Of a stretch of 64,000 bases of DNA, positions 9,345 through 18,610 are shown in pieces. The DNA is from Affinundibacterium nitidum (lineage in GTDB: Bacteria > Pseudomonadota > Gammaproteobacteria > Burkholderiales > Burkholderiaceae_D). The position numbers and the translations under genes are program-made. Within the stretch, counting starts at the first letter, position 1, and every line of letters starts with the position of its first letter. The notes under the pieces were generated by a model. The model saw only the letters and a list, made by a program, of their open reading frames with translations. It ran no database searches and was not told the origin of the DNA. The stretch is from positions 124,001-188,000 of the forward strand of contig NZ_JACOFZ010000004.1 of assembly GCF_014284155.1 (NCBI RefSeq). Reading direction: 5' to 3'.

Positions 9345-10649
9345 TTACTGATTTAAGTTTGGATCTTCATCTGAGCTTCGAATCGCCATGATGTGTTTGA
9401 TGGAAGTAGTTTGAAGCGGCAGGCGTCCAAGATCTCGTTCCCAGGAAAATAAGAAACGATTGATATTCCCGCATATGCGCCCTTGGCAAGCACCCATCCC
9501 ACAGCGCGTATGTAATTTTGCTCCGCGCCATTCATTGAATTGTTGTAATTGTCCGTAGCGGACATCCTCGCAACGACATATGATTGTTTCACTTTCACAC
9601 AAGTGTCGTAACTCAGGGCGCAACGCAAAATGTAACTCCAATTTTTCTGCAAATTGGCGCCAAATAGCGCGTTCTTGTAGCATTGGGGTTGCATATTCAG
9701 TTCGTTGACTAGAAGCGTAACCCGCGATGTAACCTTCGGCGAGTGCGAGATCGACACCGCCAATGCCTGTGGACTCGCCAGCACAATAAATCTGTTTGAT
9801 GCTTGTTTCCTGCCATTGATTTACTTTTACATGCGAATTCGTATTTGTGTGCTGCAGTTCGCAGCCGAGTCCAGCGGCAATCTCTAGGTTAGGGGTTAAG
9901 CCATATCCGCATGCCAAGTAGTCGCAACTTAATTCGACTATTTTTCCCTTAGTGGATATCCTTACCCGTTTTTGTTCTTGCATCATGTCTGCCGCTACCA
10001 CAAAGCTATCACTGTAGTAGCGGCTCTGTTTGAGTTTCCACGCTAGCCCAATTGCTTGTTTGATTTTGCTTGGCGTTTTCAATAAGCTATAAGCGAATTG
10101 CCGTAATGCCGACATCGGTGCTTGTTCGATGATGTGTGTCACGATCGCGCCACGGGCCGTCAAGGTTGCGGCCGCTGCAAGCAGCAATGGCCCCGTTCCA
10201 GCGACAATGATTTTTTTGTCTTTGACCGGAAAACCATTTTTTGCCAAGGCTTGCAGGCCACCTGCACCGGTCACTCCTGGTAATGTCCAACCAGGAAAGG
10301 GCAGTAATAACTCACGGGCGCCAGTGGCGATAATGACTTTGTTGGCAATGAATTGTTGGCTACTTGATTGCGGCGCATGTTCAGCGGTCGCAAGGAAAAG
10401 TTGATCGTGCTGCTCAATATGCACCAGCTTGGTTTGGAAATGGAAATGCACATTTTGTGCTTGATTGAGTTCCTGCCAGATCAAGCGGGCACGAGCATCG
10501 GACTGCTGTTGAAATCCTCCGCGCCAAATTTGTCCGCCTGACTGAAAATTGTCGTCAATAATGTCGATTTGTATACCTGAAGGCGCGGCTGCGTGGGCCG
10601 CGGCTAAACCGGCCGGGCCTGCTCCTATAATTAATAATTTTTCTGTCAT
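9345..10649 (-). CDS. D-hydroxyproline dehydrogenase, FAD/NAD(P)-binding HcnB-like subunit
   Basis: A 434-aa flavoprotein of the HcnB/SoxA-alpha type. The N-terminus has GAGPAG (FAD-binding Rossmann loop), a second nucleotide loop occurs near AGTGPLLLAAAATL, and the C-terminus carries a BFD-like [2Fe-2S] cysteine cluster (IICRCEDVRYG, then TRCGMGACQGRICG). It overlaps the small ferredoxin-like gene by the 4-base ATGA, so the subunits are made together. Next to a hydroxyproline epimerase, the most likely role is one subunit of the heteromeric D-hydroxyproline dehydrogenase that makes delta-1-pyrroline-4-hydroxy-2-carboxylate. By sequence alone it would also match hydrogen cyanide synthase HcnB or opine oxidase. 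Confidence 0.85.
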   Translation of the reverse strand: MTEKLLIIGAGPAGLAAAHAAAPSGIQIDIIDDNFQSGGQIWRGGFQQQSDARARLIWQELNQAQNVHFHFQTKLVHIEQHDQLFLATAEHAPQSSSQQFIANKVIIATGARELLLPFPGWTLPGVTGAGGLQALAKNGFPVKDKKIIVAGTGPLLLAAAATLTARGAIVTHIIEQAPMSALRQFAYSLLKTPSKIKQAIGLAWKLKQSRYYSDSFVVAADMMQEQKRVRISTKGKIVELSCDYLACGYGLTPNLEIAAGLGCELQHTNTNSHVKVNQWQETSIKQIYCAGESTGIGGVDLALAEGYIAGYASSQRTEYATPMLQERAIWRQFAEKLELHFALRPELRHLCESETIICRCEDVRYGQLQQFNEWRGAKLHTRCGMGACQGRICGNINRFLFSWERDLGRLPLQTTSIKHIMAIRSSDEDPNLNQ

Positions 10650-10900
10650 GGCATATCTCCCGTGTTGATAGACATGCCGTCACTACACATCGTCTGACAG
10701 GCAAGTTGATGCGCTTGTTGATTGACCGTGACTCTGCATTCTTGACAGATTCCCATGCCACAAAAGGGGGCTCGTATTTCACCACTGACAGAAATTCTTG
10801 TGCCGATTTGTCCGCAGTGCGCGAGAGCTGCCGCGACGCTCAGACCAGGATCGACCATGTGAATCTGGCCGTTAATGTGAATGCTAATTTTAGATTTCAT
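10646..10900 (-). CDS. D-hydroxyproline dehydrogenase [2Fe-2S] subunit (HcnA-like)
   Basis: An 84-aa ferredoxin-like protein. Cys47, Cys52, Cys55 and Cys68 (FCGMGICQECRV, then ACQT) form a plant-type [2Fe-2S] ligand set. This is the usual size for HcnA/SoxA small subunits that pass electrons between the two flavoproteins encoded on either side. It overlaps the downstream HcnB-like gene by 4 bases. Confidence 0.88.
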   Translation of the reverse strand: MKSKISIHINGQIHMVDPGLSVAAALAHCGQIGTRISVSGEIRAPFCGMGICQECRVTVNQQAHQLACQTMCSDGMSINTGDMP

Positions 10901-10937
10901 GGCGATGCTTAGTTTGGTTCATTGAGATCACTAGCAG

Positions 10938-12074
10938 TTAGCACGATTGACTATGCCGCGCTGGAAGATATGGAAGCATGTCGATCTGACTGGTTTGTCT
11001 ACAGATGGCATCCTTAAGTAGCTCGGCGGTCGCTAGCGATGTGGTAATGCCCAACCCTTCATGTCCTGTCGCCATCCAAATGTTTTTTCGACTTGGATGT
11101 GGCCCAATATAGGGGAGTCCATCAGGCGTTGCGGCTCGAAATCCCGTCCAACTTCGAATGGCCTTGAGATCACGAATTGCGGGGACATAAGACGCCGCTC
11201 TCGCCAACATTTTGCTAAGCATGTGCAGATCAATTTCCTTGTGGGTGACATCAAACTGCCGAGAAGAACCGATGAATACCTGTCCTGTTGGGCGCGGTTG
11301 TAAGTTGAACGCGACCGAGTCACCGTCTGAAGCATGGGCGCTCTTTATGTAGCCAAGTTCAACCAACTGATGGTGTATGAATTGCGGATAACGGTCGGTA
11401 ATGAGAAGGTGTCCCTTTTTGTGCCGTAGTGGTAAATCTGGTACGAGATTCATGGCGCTAATACCATTCGCCACGATCGTCTCTTTACTGGTGATGTTTG
11501 AGCCCGACGCCAAATTGACACCATTGTCGTCAATTGAAATTACAGTGTCGCGAATCAATTGAGCGCCAAAGCTCATTGCGGTGTTGAGTAAAATTTGCGC
11601 GCTTTTGGGTGGGTAGACGAGAGCGTCGTCTGCGACAAGAACACCACCCGCTAATCCTGGACGTAGTTTTGGTTCTTTATCATATAACTGTTGTGCAGTA
11701 AGCATTTCACTGGCCACACCATGCTCATTGAGCACACGACATTTGAGCTCAGCTACGTCCATTTCTTCCTGATCTGCCGCGACCCAGATTGTGCCGCATT
11801 GACTGTACTCATGCTGATTGAAATCGCCGCCATTACGGGACACAAGTTGGCGCCATAACTCTAAGCTATAACGCGTCAGAGCAAGTTCTGCAGGATTATC
11901 GTCCATTACGACCAAATGCCCCATGCCAGCAGAGGTCGTGCCTCCGCCCACAATATTAGATTCTATTAGTGCTACTTTGATGCCGTGTTTTGCTAGGCTA
12001 GCTGCGCAAGCACAACCGACAATACCGCCGCCGATGATAACGACATCGTAATCAGACGAGCTTGTCGACATCAT
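10938..12074 (-). CDS. D-hydroxyproline dehydrogenase, FAD-dependent oxidoreductase subunit (HcnC/DAO-like)
   Basis: A glycine/D-amino-acid oxidase family flavoprotein of about 378 aa. The FAD loop is [18 protein letters not shown]. The C-terminal substrate/FAD region contains [20 protein letters not shown] and [11 protein letters not shown], typical of the DAO fold. The start is an ATG whose ATGA overlaps the epimerase stop; a TTG at 12089 would lie inside that gene and is less likely. It probably holds the D-hydroxyproline oxidation site, with the other two subunits completing the complex. Confidence 0.87.
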   Translation of the reverse strand: MMSTSSSDYDVVIIGGGIVGCACAASLAKHGIKVALIESNIVGGGTTSAGMGHLVVMDDNPAELALTRYSLELWRQLVSRNGGDFNQHEYSQCGTIWVAADQEEMDVAELKCRVLNEHGVASEMLTAQQLYDKEPKLRPGLAGGVLVADDALVYPPKSAQILLNTAMSFGAQLIRDTVISIDDNGVNLASGSNITSKETIVANGISAMNLVPDLPLRHKKGHLLITDRYPQFIHHQLVELGYIKSAHASDGDSVAFNLQPRPTGQVFIGSSRQFDVTHKEIDLHMLSKMLARAASYVPAIRDLKAIRSWTGFRAATPDGLPYIGPHPSRKNIWMATGHEGLGITTSLATAELLKDAICRQTSQIDMLPYLPARHSQSC

Positions 12075-13015
12075 GTACGGATACCCCAAATAAACGGATC
12101 ATTTTGATCGAGAATTAATTGAGACTCAGCGTTGACAAAAGCCGTGCCGCGAATAGTTGGGTGAATTTTTCCATTTTCGCTACCATGACGGAAGCTTCCT
12201 TCGAAGACGCTGCCAATAATGCTTTCTTGTCGCCAAATTTCACCCTCGTTTAACTTCTTATCGGCTGCGAGGCATGCGAGTTTGGCACTTGTACCTGTGC
12301 CACAAGGTGAGCGATCATAGGCCTTACCTGGACAGAGGACAAAATTTTGACTGTCGTTATCATGGGAGCTTGGTGCGGCAAAAAGTTCGATATGATCGAT
12401 TTCAGCACCATCGTCGCCTGTGATGCCTGCAGCATTGAGTGCTTCACGTACTCGCCAACTAAAGCTAGTCAGTGCTTCGACATTCGCCAAGCGCATATCT
12501 TGCCCATGATCTGCCACTAAGAAAAACCAATTACCGCCATAGGCAACGTCGCCCGTTACCGTGCCATGACCTTCAACTTCTACACTTACCGCATGCTGTG
12601 TTCGATAGGCCGGGACGTTGTGGACACTGACGCTATGATCTTCATGCAGTTCGACCTCCACCGCACCAACTGGCGTATCAATTTTGTGTTTGCCGTAGGC
12701 GAGTACACCCTGATAGGCGAGCGTCGAAATTAATCCTATAGTGCCGTGTCCGCACATCCCAAGGTAGCCAACATTGTTAAAAAAAATGACCCCTGCGCTG
12801 CAAGTCGGATCGTGTGGTTTGCAGAGCAGGGCTCCCACCAAAACATCCGATCCGCGTGGCTCACACACGACAGCACTACGGTAATGATCAAATTTGTCCC
12901 GAAATATTTTGACCCGTTCTGCTAGAGTGCCATTACCCAAGTCTGGCCCCCCGTCGACGATTAAGCGAGTTGGTTCGCCGCCAGTATGGGAATCAATGAT
13001 ATGAATTTTTTGCAT
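12071..13015 (-). CDS. 4-hydroxyproline 2-epimerase
   Basis: Proline-racemase superfamily enzyme, 314 aa, that converts trans-4-hydroxy-L-proline to cis-4-hydroxy-D-proline. The two catalytic cysteines are Cys88 (GMCGHGTIG) and Cys238 ([12 protein letters not shown]), and the conserved HTGGEPTR motif is near the N-terminus. I took the ATG at 13015 because an AGGTGA site lies just upstream; a start at 13033 would add six residues. It is the first gene of a four-gene operon with a heteromeric dehydrogenase. Hydroxyproline is thus most likely taken to the pyrroline-hydroxycarboxylate; the later deaminase and dehydrogenase genes are not in the window. Confidence 0.9.
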   Translation of the reverse strand: MQKIHIIDSHTGGEPTRLIVDGGPDLGNGTLAERVKIFRDKFDHYRSAVVCEPRGSDVLVGALLCKPHDPTCSAGVIFFNNVGYLGMCGHGTIGLISTLAYQGVLAYGKHKIDTPVGAVEVELHEDHSVSVHNVPAYRTQHAVSVEVEGHGTVTGDVAYGGNWFFLVADHGQDMRLANVEALTSFSWRVREALNAAGITGDDGAEIDHIELFAAPSSHDNDSQNFVLCPGKAYDRSPCGTGTSAKLACLAADKKLNEGEIWRQESIIGSVFEGSFRHGSENGKIHPTIRGTAFVNAESQLILDQNDPFIWGIRT

Positions 13016-13258
13016 GGACTTCACCTTTACCAAGTTTCGCTAGTTGTGCAACATAGTGTAACGAAGGGCGATTCGCTTTGTCTTGCAGAATTTGAAGGTG
13101 GTATATGCAGAAATCAGCATAGTTAAAAATGGACGATATTTCGATAACAAATGTAGTGGGTGAAAACACCAGGAACTTAAAGACCATGAATGGTCTCCAA
13201 GTTCAAACGACAGTAACTTAAGTGGAAAGAAGCGGCATCGAATGAAGAAAGAAATGAA

Positions 13259-14275
13259 ATGAACAAAGTGATAGATTTTCGTAGCGATACAGTGACCAGA
13301 CCAAGTCAAGCAATGCGTCATGCAATGATGCAGGCTGAAGTTGGTGATGATGTCTACGGTGATGATCCCAGTGTCAATTGTCTGCAATCGAAGTTGGCTG
13401 AGATGGCGGGGCACGAGGCCGGACTTTTGGTCGCAAGTGGCACCCAAAGTAATTTGATTGCGCTATTAACTCATTGTGGTCGCGGAGATGAATATATCGT
13501 TGGGCAGCAGTACCACACCTATCTCTACGAATCGGGCGGCGCGGCTAGTTTAGGCGGGATCGTACCGCAACCAGTGCCAGTGGAAAGCGATGGTAGTTTA
13601 AGCTTGAGCGCCATTGAAGCTGTCATTAAGCCTAAAGACATCCACTATGCATGTTCAACTTTACTCAGCTTGGAAAACACGCATTTAGGTAAGGTATTAA
13701 GCAATGGCTATTTAGCTGGTGCGATCGAGTTGGCGAGACAACATGGCCTAAAAACACACTTAGACGGCGCGCGCGTGTTCAACGCTTGTGTTGCCCAAAA
13801 GCTGAGCCTTGAATCGATCACTGCGCAATTCGACACCGTTTCAATTTGTTGTTCAAAAGGGCTTGGCGCACCTATCGGCAGTGTGCTGTGCGGACCGCGA
13901 GATTTTATCGAAGCAGCCAAGCGGTGGCGGAAAATGGTGGGAGGAGGAATGCGGCAGGCTGGCATCTTGGCTGCTGGAATTGAGTATGCCCTCGACCATA
14001 ATGTGTTACGCCTTGAGGAAGACCACGATCATGCTTCAAGCTTGCAAATCGGGTTGAGTAAGATACAGGAATTGCGAGTAGAGAACGCCCACACCAATAT
14101 GCTTTATGTTGAGTTAGAGAGCCGAGAAATGGGGATACGCTTGGGCGAATATTTGAAGCAAAGAGGAATTTTGATTTCAGCGGGAAAACGTATTCGACTG
14201 GTGACTCATCTGGATATTAACCACACAGACATCGAACAAATGTTGCATCATTGCGAGCAATTCTTTTCTAACTAG
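13259..14275 (+). CDS. ltaE: Low-specificity L-threonine aldolase
   Basis: A cytoplasmic PLP enzyme of 338 aa that splits L-threonine or L-allo-threonine to glycine and acetaldehyde. The PLP-binding lysine is Lys200 in CCSKGLGAPIGS. Asp169 and Arg172 of HLDGARVFNA, and the N-terminal DFRSDTVTRP, are family signatures. The length matches the family. It diverges from the hydroxyproline operon across a 243-base gap that must hold both promoters. A functional link between the two is possible but not shown. Confidence 0.92.
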   Translation: MNKVIDFRSDTVTRPSQAMRHAMMQAEVGDDVYGDDPSVNCLQSKLAEMAGHEAGLLVASGTQSNLIALLTHCGRGDEYIVGQQYHTYLYESGGAASLGGIVPQPVPVESDGSLSLSAIEAVIKPKDIHYACSTLLSLENTHLGKVLSNGYLAGAIELARQHGLKTHLDGARVFNACVAQKLSLESITAQFDTVSICCSKGLGAPIGSVLCGPRDFIEAAKRWRKMVGGGMRQAGILAAGIEYALDHNVLRLEEDHDHASSLQIGLSKIQELRVENAHTNMLYVELESREMGIRLGEYLKQRGILISAGKRIRLVTHLDINHTDIEQMLHHCEQFFSN

Positions 14276-14297
14276 TATTTAAAAAAAGAGATTCCAT

Positions 14298-14408
14298 TGC
14301 TGCAACGCAGCAGAAAATGAGCGATTTTGTTCATAATTAGCTGAATTTTGAGTAACTTTATTCACAAGCGCCCTAGACTCTTAATTTTTTGAATGAATGT
14401 TCTAGGGC
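14298..14408 (+). other. Gene-free stretch with two hairpins
   Basis: The 312 bases between the aldolase and the chemoreceptor hold no gene. A 6-bp hairpin (TGCTGC AAC GCAGCA, 14298-14312) lies just after the aldolase. A second perfect 8-bp inverted repeat, GCCCTAGA (14370-14377) with TCTAGGGC (14401-14408), encloses a 23-base AT-rich loop. The first may be a weak terminator; the second may be an operator or RNA structure upstream of the chemoreceptor. Confidence 0.4.
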
Positions 14409-14587
14409 AAATTGTTAAATACTGTCTTTTTTGTGAAAGATCTTGAAATAAAGGCTTCAAAGTTTTTTGAAAGCAACTAAAATGTCCGTAAGGTAATACC
14501 AGTAGGAAGTATCATAAGAATGAAATTGGGTTACCGGTTTCTTGTTCTGTTGTGCTTTGTTTTAACGATTTGCATGGAACACATAAA

Positions 14588-16294
14588 ATGAATCTACAAA
14601 ATATTCGAATCGGTCAAAGGCTGGCGCTGGGCTTTGGTGTGGTCATTACGCTGTTGGCTTTGCTCGCGGGACTTTCGTACTATCGCATCAGTGGCCTTAG
14701 TAAAGAAATTTCGACTATGGTCAAAGACCGTTATCCTAAAACGGTGGTGGCGAATCAAATTAAAGCGCAGCTCAATGAAGTCTCGCGCAACATGCTCAAC
14801 GTGTTAATCATGACTGACCCGGAGCAGATTAAAAAAGAACTGGCGAATATTGCGAAAGAAAATACAGGAAATGAGGAAGCTCTCGCTCTCCTCAACAAGA
14901 CCATCACTGACGCAAAGGGCCGCGAACAGTTAGCCGCTATTACAGCGATACGCGATAAGTTCATTCCATTGCAAACCAAGTTTGTGGCACTAGTCAATGA
15001 GGACCGCAAAGACGAAGCGATGCTTAAATTTCTGTTCGCCATACGCCCGATTCAAAGTAAGTATTTTGCAGCCTTAGATGACTTTATTGCGCACCAAAAT
15101 AGTCAGATGGAGCAAGCCGGTAAAGATTCTGAGGTAGTCGCAACACAAACAAGTGCCTTTATTCTGTTCCTAGCATTAGCGGCGGGCGGTATCAGTATTG
15201 TGGTCGCGTTCTTGGCGACGAAGAGCATTACGCGTCCGTTGATCGATGCCGTGCGTGTCGCAAAACGTGTTGCCAAAGGTGATTTGAGTAGCGACATTGA
15301 AGTCACGAACAACGATGAAACCGGTCAAATGATGCAAGCTTTGCGTGATATGAACGAAAGCTTGCTGAAAATTGTTGGCGAGGTGCGTGCTGGGACAGAT
15401 AACATCGCCTCGGTTTCGATGGAAATCGCAAGTGGTAATTTAGATCTTTCTAATCGTACTGAGGAGCAGGCGCATTCGTTACAGGATACTTCAACCTCAA
15501 TGCGCGATCTGACCGATACGGTGAAACAAAATGCAGAGCATGCAGCTCAGGCAAATCGCTTGGCATTGTCTGCGTCAGAGGTTGCGGAAAAAGGTGGAGC
15601 GGTCGTCTCACAAGTGGTCGATACCATGGGCTCGATCAATGCTTCATCCCGCAAGATTGTCGATATTATCGGCGTCATCGATGGCATCGCTTTCCAAACG
15701 AATATCTTGGCATTGAATGCAGCGGTAGAGGCAGCTCGCGCAGGTGAACAAGGTCGAGGGTTTGCAGTGGTGGCTTCCGAGGTTCGAAGCTTAGCGCAGC
15801 GTTCTGCTGCTGCGGCGAAGGAAATTAAGACTTTAATTGGCGCTTCGGTTGATGAAGTAACTGCGGGTAGTAAGCTGGTTGAACAGGCGGGCGTCACGAT
15901 GGATGAGGTTGTCGCTAGTGTTAAACGTGTGACGGACATCATGGCAGATATCACTTCTGCTAGCCAAGAACAAAGTGCGGGTATCGAGCGTGTGCATCGT
16001 ACGATCGCACAGATGGACGATGTGACGCAACAAAACGCAGCCTTGGTTGAAGAAGCTGCCGCCGCCGCTGAAGCAATGCAAAATCAAGCCAGCAATTTGG
16101 CGCAAGTGGTCAGCGTGTTCAAGCTCAAAAATGATTATGTTGCTCCCCTAGCCGCACAAGAGGAGAATCAACGTACGGTAAAACCTGCACCTCGTCGTGC
16201 GCCAACGAAATCGAATCCACGATTATTGCGTGGCAGTGATGATACAAATAGAGCAAGTCCTCGAGCGGGGAGTGAGGATATGGAAGAGTTCTGA
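14588..16294 (+). CDS. Methyl-accepting chemotaxis protein
   Basis: An inner-membrane chemoreceptor of about 568 aa. TM1 spans about residues 11-32. A four-helix-bundle periplasmic sensor domain follows, TM2 is near residues 190-215, then a HAMP domain and a long cytoplasmic coiled coil. The coil has the invariant tip (IDGIAFQTNILALNAAVEAA and RSLAQRSAAAAKEIK) that contacts CheA/CheW. The C-terminal tail is basic/proline-rich and ends DMEEF, similar to the tethering tails that recruit CheR/CheB. The ATG at 14588 is preferred to 14552 because it starts the usual NIRIGQRLALGFG segment. The ligand is unknown. Confidence 0.93.
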   Translation: MNLQNIRIGQRLALGFGVVITLLALLAGLSYYRISGLSKEISTMVKDRYPKTVVANQIKAQLNEVSRNMLNVLIMTDPEQIKKELANIAKENTGNEEALALLNKTITDAKGREQLAAITAIRDKFIPLQTKFVALVNEDRKDEAMLKFLFAIRPIQSKYFAALDDFIAHQNSQMEQAGKDSEVVATQTSAFILFLALAAGGISIVVAFLATKSITRPLIDAVRVAKRVAKGDLSSDIEVTNNDETGQMMQALRDMNESLLKIVGEVRAGTDNIASVSMEIASGNLDLSNRTEEQAHSLQDTSTSMRDLTDTVKQNAEHAAQANRLALSASEVAEKGGAVVSQVVDTMGSINASSRKIVDIIGVIDGIAFQTNILALNAAVEAARAGEQGRGFAVVASEVRSLAQRSAAAAKEIKTLIGASVDEVTAGSKLVEQAGVTMDEVVASVKRVTDIMADITSASQEQSAGIERVHRTIAQMDDVTQQNAALVEEAAAAAEAMQNQASNLAQVVSVFKLKNDYVAPLAAQEENQRTVKPAPRRAPTKSNPRLLRGSDDTNRASPRAGSEDMEEF

Positions 16295-16364
16295 AGATAT
16301 GATCTAATATGTAAGCAAAGTCTAGTTTGCTTTTAAATTGATTAATTAACTACCGGGAGTTGAT

Positions 16365-16973
16365 ATGCGCCACACATTCAGCATCAAATCAGGTTTCAAA
16401 GTCTTTCTCGCTTCACTCAGTTTTGCTTTGGTGTGTGGTCAAAGTTTGGCTGCTACGGAAGTGAACGGCGTTAAATTTGAAGATACCGTTAAGGTTGCTG
16501 GTAAAGATCTCAAGTTGAACGGTGCGGGGATGCGCGTGAAAGCGGCTTTCTTTAAACTTTACGTCGCTGGTTTATATTTGCCAGAGAAAAAGACGACCAC
16601 TGCAGATATTTTGGCTTTGACAGGGCCAAAGAGAATGCAGATTGTCATGCAACGTGAAATCAGTTCTGAAGATTTCGGCGATGCATTCATGAAGGGTCTG
16701 AATGACAATTCAGACAAAGCTGAAAAGTCAAAATTGGTCAATCAAACCGTTGTATTCGGTGAGATGTTTGCTTCAGTGCCAGGCTTGAAAAAGGGCGATT
16801 TGTTGACGCTCGATTGGACGCCAGGTACTGGGATGCAATCATTCCTGAACGGCAAACAGATTGGCCAAACCATTGCAGAGCCGCTGTTTTTTAACGCGGT
16901 GTTGAAAATCTGGCTCGGTGAGCGCGCTGTTGACAGCACTTTAAAAGATAAATTACTCGGCGAGAAAAACTAA
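16365..16973 (+). CDS. Secreted chalcone isomerase-like protein
   Basis: A 202-aa protein with a signal peptide (LASLSFALVCGQSLAA) and a chalcone-isomerase-like fold (NGVKFEDTVKVAGKDLKLNG, KLYVAGLYLPEKK, IGEPLFF-like C-terminal segment). Bacterial members are not flavonoid enzymes as far as is known; a lipid or fatty-acid binding role is possible. GGGAG precedes the ATG, and a strong terminator follows the gene. Confidence 0.85.
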   Translation: MRHTFSIKSGFKVFLASLSFALVCGQSLAATEVNGVKFEDTVKVAGKDLKLNGAGMRVKAAFFKLYVAGLYLPEKKTTTADILALTGPKRMQIVMQREISSEDFGDAFMKGLNDNSDKAEKSKLVNQTVVFGEMFASVPGLKKGDLLTLDWTPGTGMQSFLNGKQIGQTIAEPLFFNAVLKIWLGERAVDSTLKDKLLGEKN

Positions 16974-16994
16974 ATTAGGAAATCATTCACATGT

Positions 16995-17024
16995 AACCGG
17001 CTGCTTTTGCAGCCGGTTTTTTTT
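16995..17024 (+). terminator. Rho-independent terminator
   Basis: AACCGGCTGC and GCAGCCGGTT form a 10-bp stem with a TTTT loop, and the right arm runs into eight T residues. Confidence 0.92.
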
Positions 17025-17124
17025 GTGCTCGAGTGGCCTGATTTAATTAAGGAAACGAAACAAAATTCTCAAAATCCGTGTAAAGTGCGACACTTGTTTT
17101 CGCTGATGATGAAGGGGCCGTGCC

Positions 17125-17748
17125 GTGAAAATTCTCGGAAAATCGAGTTCAATCAATGTTCGCAAAGTGCTCTGGACTTGCGTTGAGGTCGGTGCTGATT
17201 TTGAACATATTGAATATGGATCAGGAACCAATGGCGATGTTAACACGCCTGATTTTTTGCACCATAACCCTAATGCGATGGTGCCGGTCTTGATAGATCA
17301 AGGGCAAAGCTTGTGGGAGTCCAATAGCATTTGTCGCTACTTGGCGATGAAATATCAGCGTCAGGATCTCTTGCCGGTGGAACCAATGCCACGTGCGCAG
17401 GTCGAAAAGTGGATGGATTGGCAGTTAGGCGACGTCAACAACGCATGGCGTTATGCTTTCTTATCAAAAGTGCGGCAAAGCCCTTCGCATCAAGATCCTC
17501 AACTGTGTGCGCAAAGCGCCCAGAGTTGGAATCAGTTTATGTTGATCCTAGAGAGACAATTGGCATGCACCGAAGCGTATGTGAATGGAAGCCAATTTAC
17601 GTTAGCTGACATCGTGTTAGGACTCGCATTGAATCGCTGGCGTAGCACACCGATTGATCGCCCTCAAACTCCGGCCTTGGATCGTTATTTTGATTTACTG
17701 ATGCAACGTCCCGGCTATGTGCGTTACGGCGCCAATGGTATTGCATAA
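17125..17748 (+). CDS. Glutathione S-transferase family protein
   Basis: A cytoplasmic GST-fold protein of 207 aa. The N-terminal thioredoxin-like domain starts KILGKSSSINVRKVLW, with serines in the glutathione-activating position, and has the cis-proline motif AMVPVL and the ESNSICRYLA glutathione-binding segment. The all-helical C-terminal half includes FTLADIVLGLALNRW. It starts with GTG behind a GAAGGGG site. The specific substrate is unknown. Confidence 0.9.
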   Translation: MKILGKSSSINVRKVLWTCVEVGADFEHIEYGSGTNGDVNTPDFLHHNPNAMVPVLIDQGQSLWESNSICRYLAMKYQRQDLLPVEPMPRAQVEKWMDWQLGDVNNAWRYAFLSKVRQSPSHQDPQLCAQSAQSWNQFMLILERQLACTEAYVNGSQFTLADIVLGLALNRWRSTPIDRPQTPALDRYFDLLMQRPGYVRYGANGIA

Positions 17749-17789
17749 GAACACGTAGTTTTACATTTTTTGAGATAGAGATTCAAAGT

Positions 17790-18473
17790 ATGAGTTTTGC
17801 GACTTGGTTTTCATTTTTCTGTGCGGCTTGTTTGATTGCGGTTTCGCCTGGCTCAGGAGCTATCCTTTCTATGTCGCATGGCCTCGCCTATGGTGTGAAA
17901 CGGGCGAGTGTCACTATCTTCGGTCTACAATTGGGCTTGTTATTAGTACTGATCATTGCTGGCGCAGGTGTTGGATCGCTATTGTTAGCCTCTGAGTCTG
18001 CGTTTTCTATCGTAAAGATACTTGGGGCAACTTACCTTATTTATTTGGGGGCTCAGCAATTCATCGCAAAAAGCAAACTTGGCAGCGGTCAGGTAGAAGG
18101 GCAAGCAGATGTTCAAACGGCTTCTCCAAGTGCGCCACAAGTCGTGCTAACGCCGCATGCTTCTAGACAGATTTTGACTGGCTTTTTGACGAATGCCAGC
18201 AATCCTAAGGGGATCGTTTTCATGGTTGCTGTGTTGCCCAATTTTATTAATCCGCAATTCGCCATCGTGCCTCAGTTAGGTATTCTTGCAATCACCATGG
18301 TGCTAGTTGATACAACTGTAATGCATGGATATGCTTTTTTAGCATCGTCTTTGCAAGTATGGATGCGTCACCCCAAGGCTGAACGTATTCAAAATAGGGT
18401 ATTTGGGACGGTTTTAATGATGGTGGGTGCTAGTTTGTTTTTTGTTAAGCGTGAAGCCAGTATTGTTGTTTAG
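17790..18473 (+). CDS. LysE/RhtB family amino-acid exporter
   Basis: An inner-membrane translocator of 227 aa with about six hydrophobic segments. The N-terminal family motif is present (CLIAVSPGSGAILSMSHGLAYG), as is the mid-protein GFLTNASNPKG motif. Such proteins export amino acids such as lysine, homoserine or threonine. There is a threonine aldolase a few kilobases away, but no direct link. A hydrophilic loop around residues 95-125 is longer than usual. Confidence 0.9.
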   Translation: MSFATWFSFFCAACLIAVSPGSGAILSMSHGLAYGVKRASVTIFGLQLGLLLVLIIAGAGVGSLLLASESAFSIVKILGATYLIYLGAQQFIAKSKLGSGQVEGQADVQTASPSAPQVVLTPHASRQILTGFLTNASNPKGIVFMVAVLPNFINPQFAIVPQLGILAITMVLVDTTVMHGYAFLASSLQVWMRHPKAERIQNRVFGTVLMMVGASLFFVKREASIVV

Positions 18474-18610
18474 TGGTTTGACGAAACACCTCAATGCGAC
18501 ATCTGCACAAATCTTGTCGATACAGAACGACTAAACGACAATGACTTGCAGAGAAGCAGCAAAAATCTGGGATAATGTTTGCAATGAATCCTTAATGAAA
18601 ACAGCTTTGC

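Noticed and set aside
9345-12074. Hydrogen cyanide synthase hcnABC
   Set aside because: Subunit types match, but the leading 4-hydroxyproline epimerase gene and operon overlaps favour D-hydroxyproline dehydrogenase.
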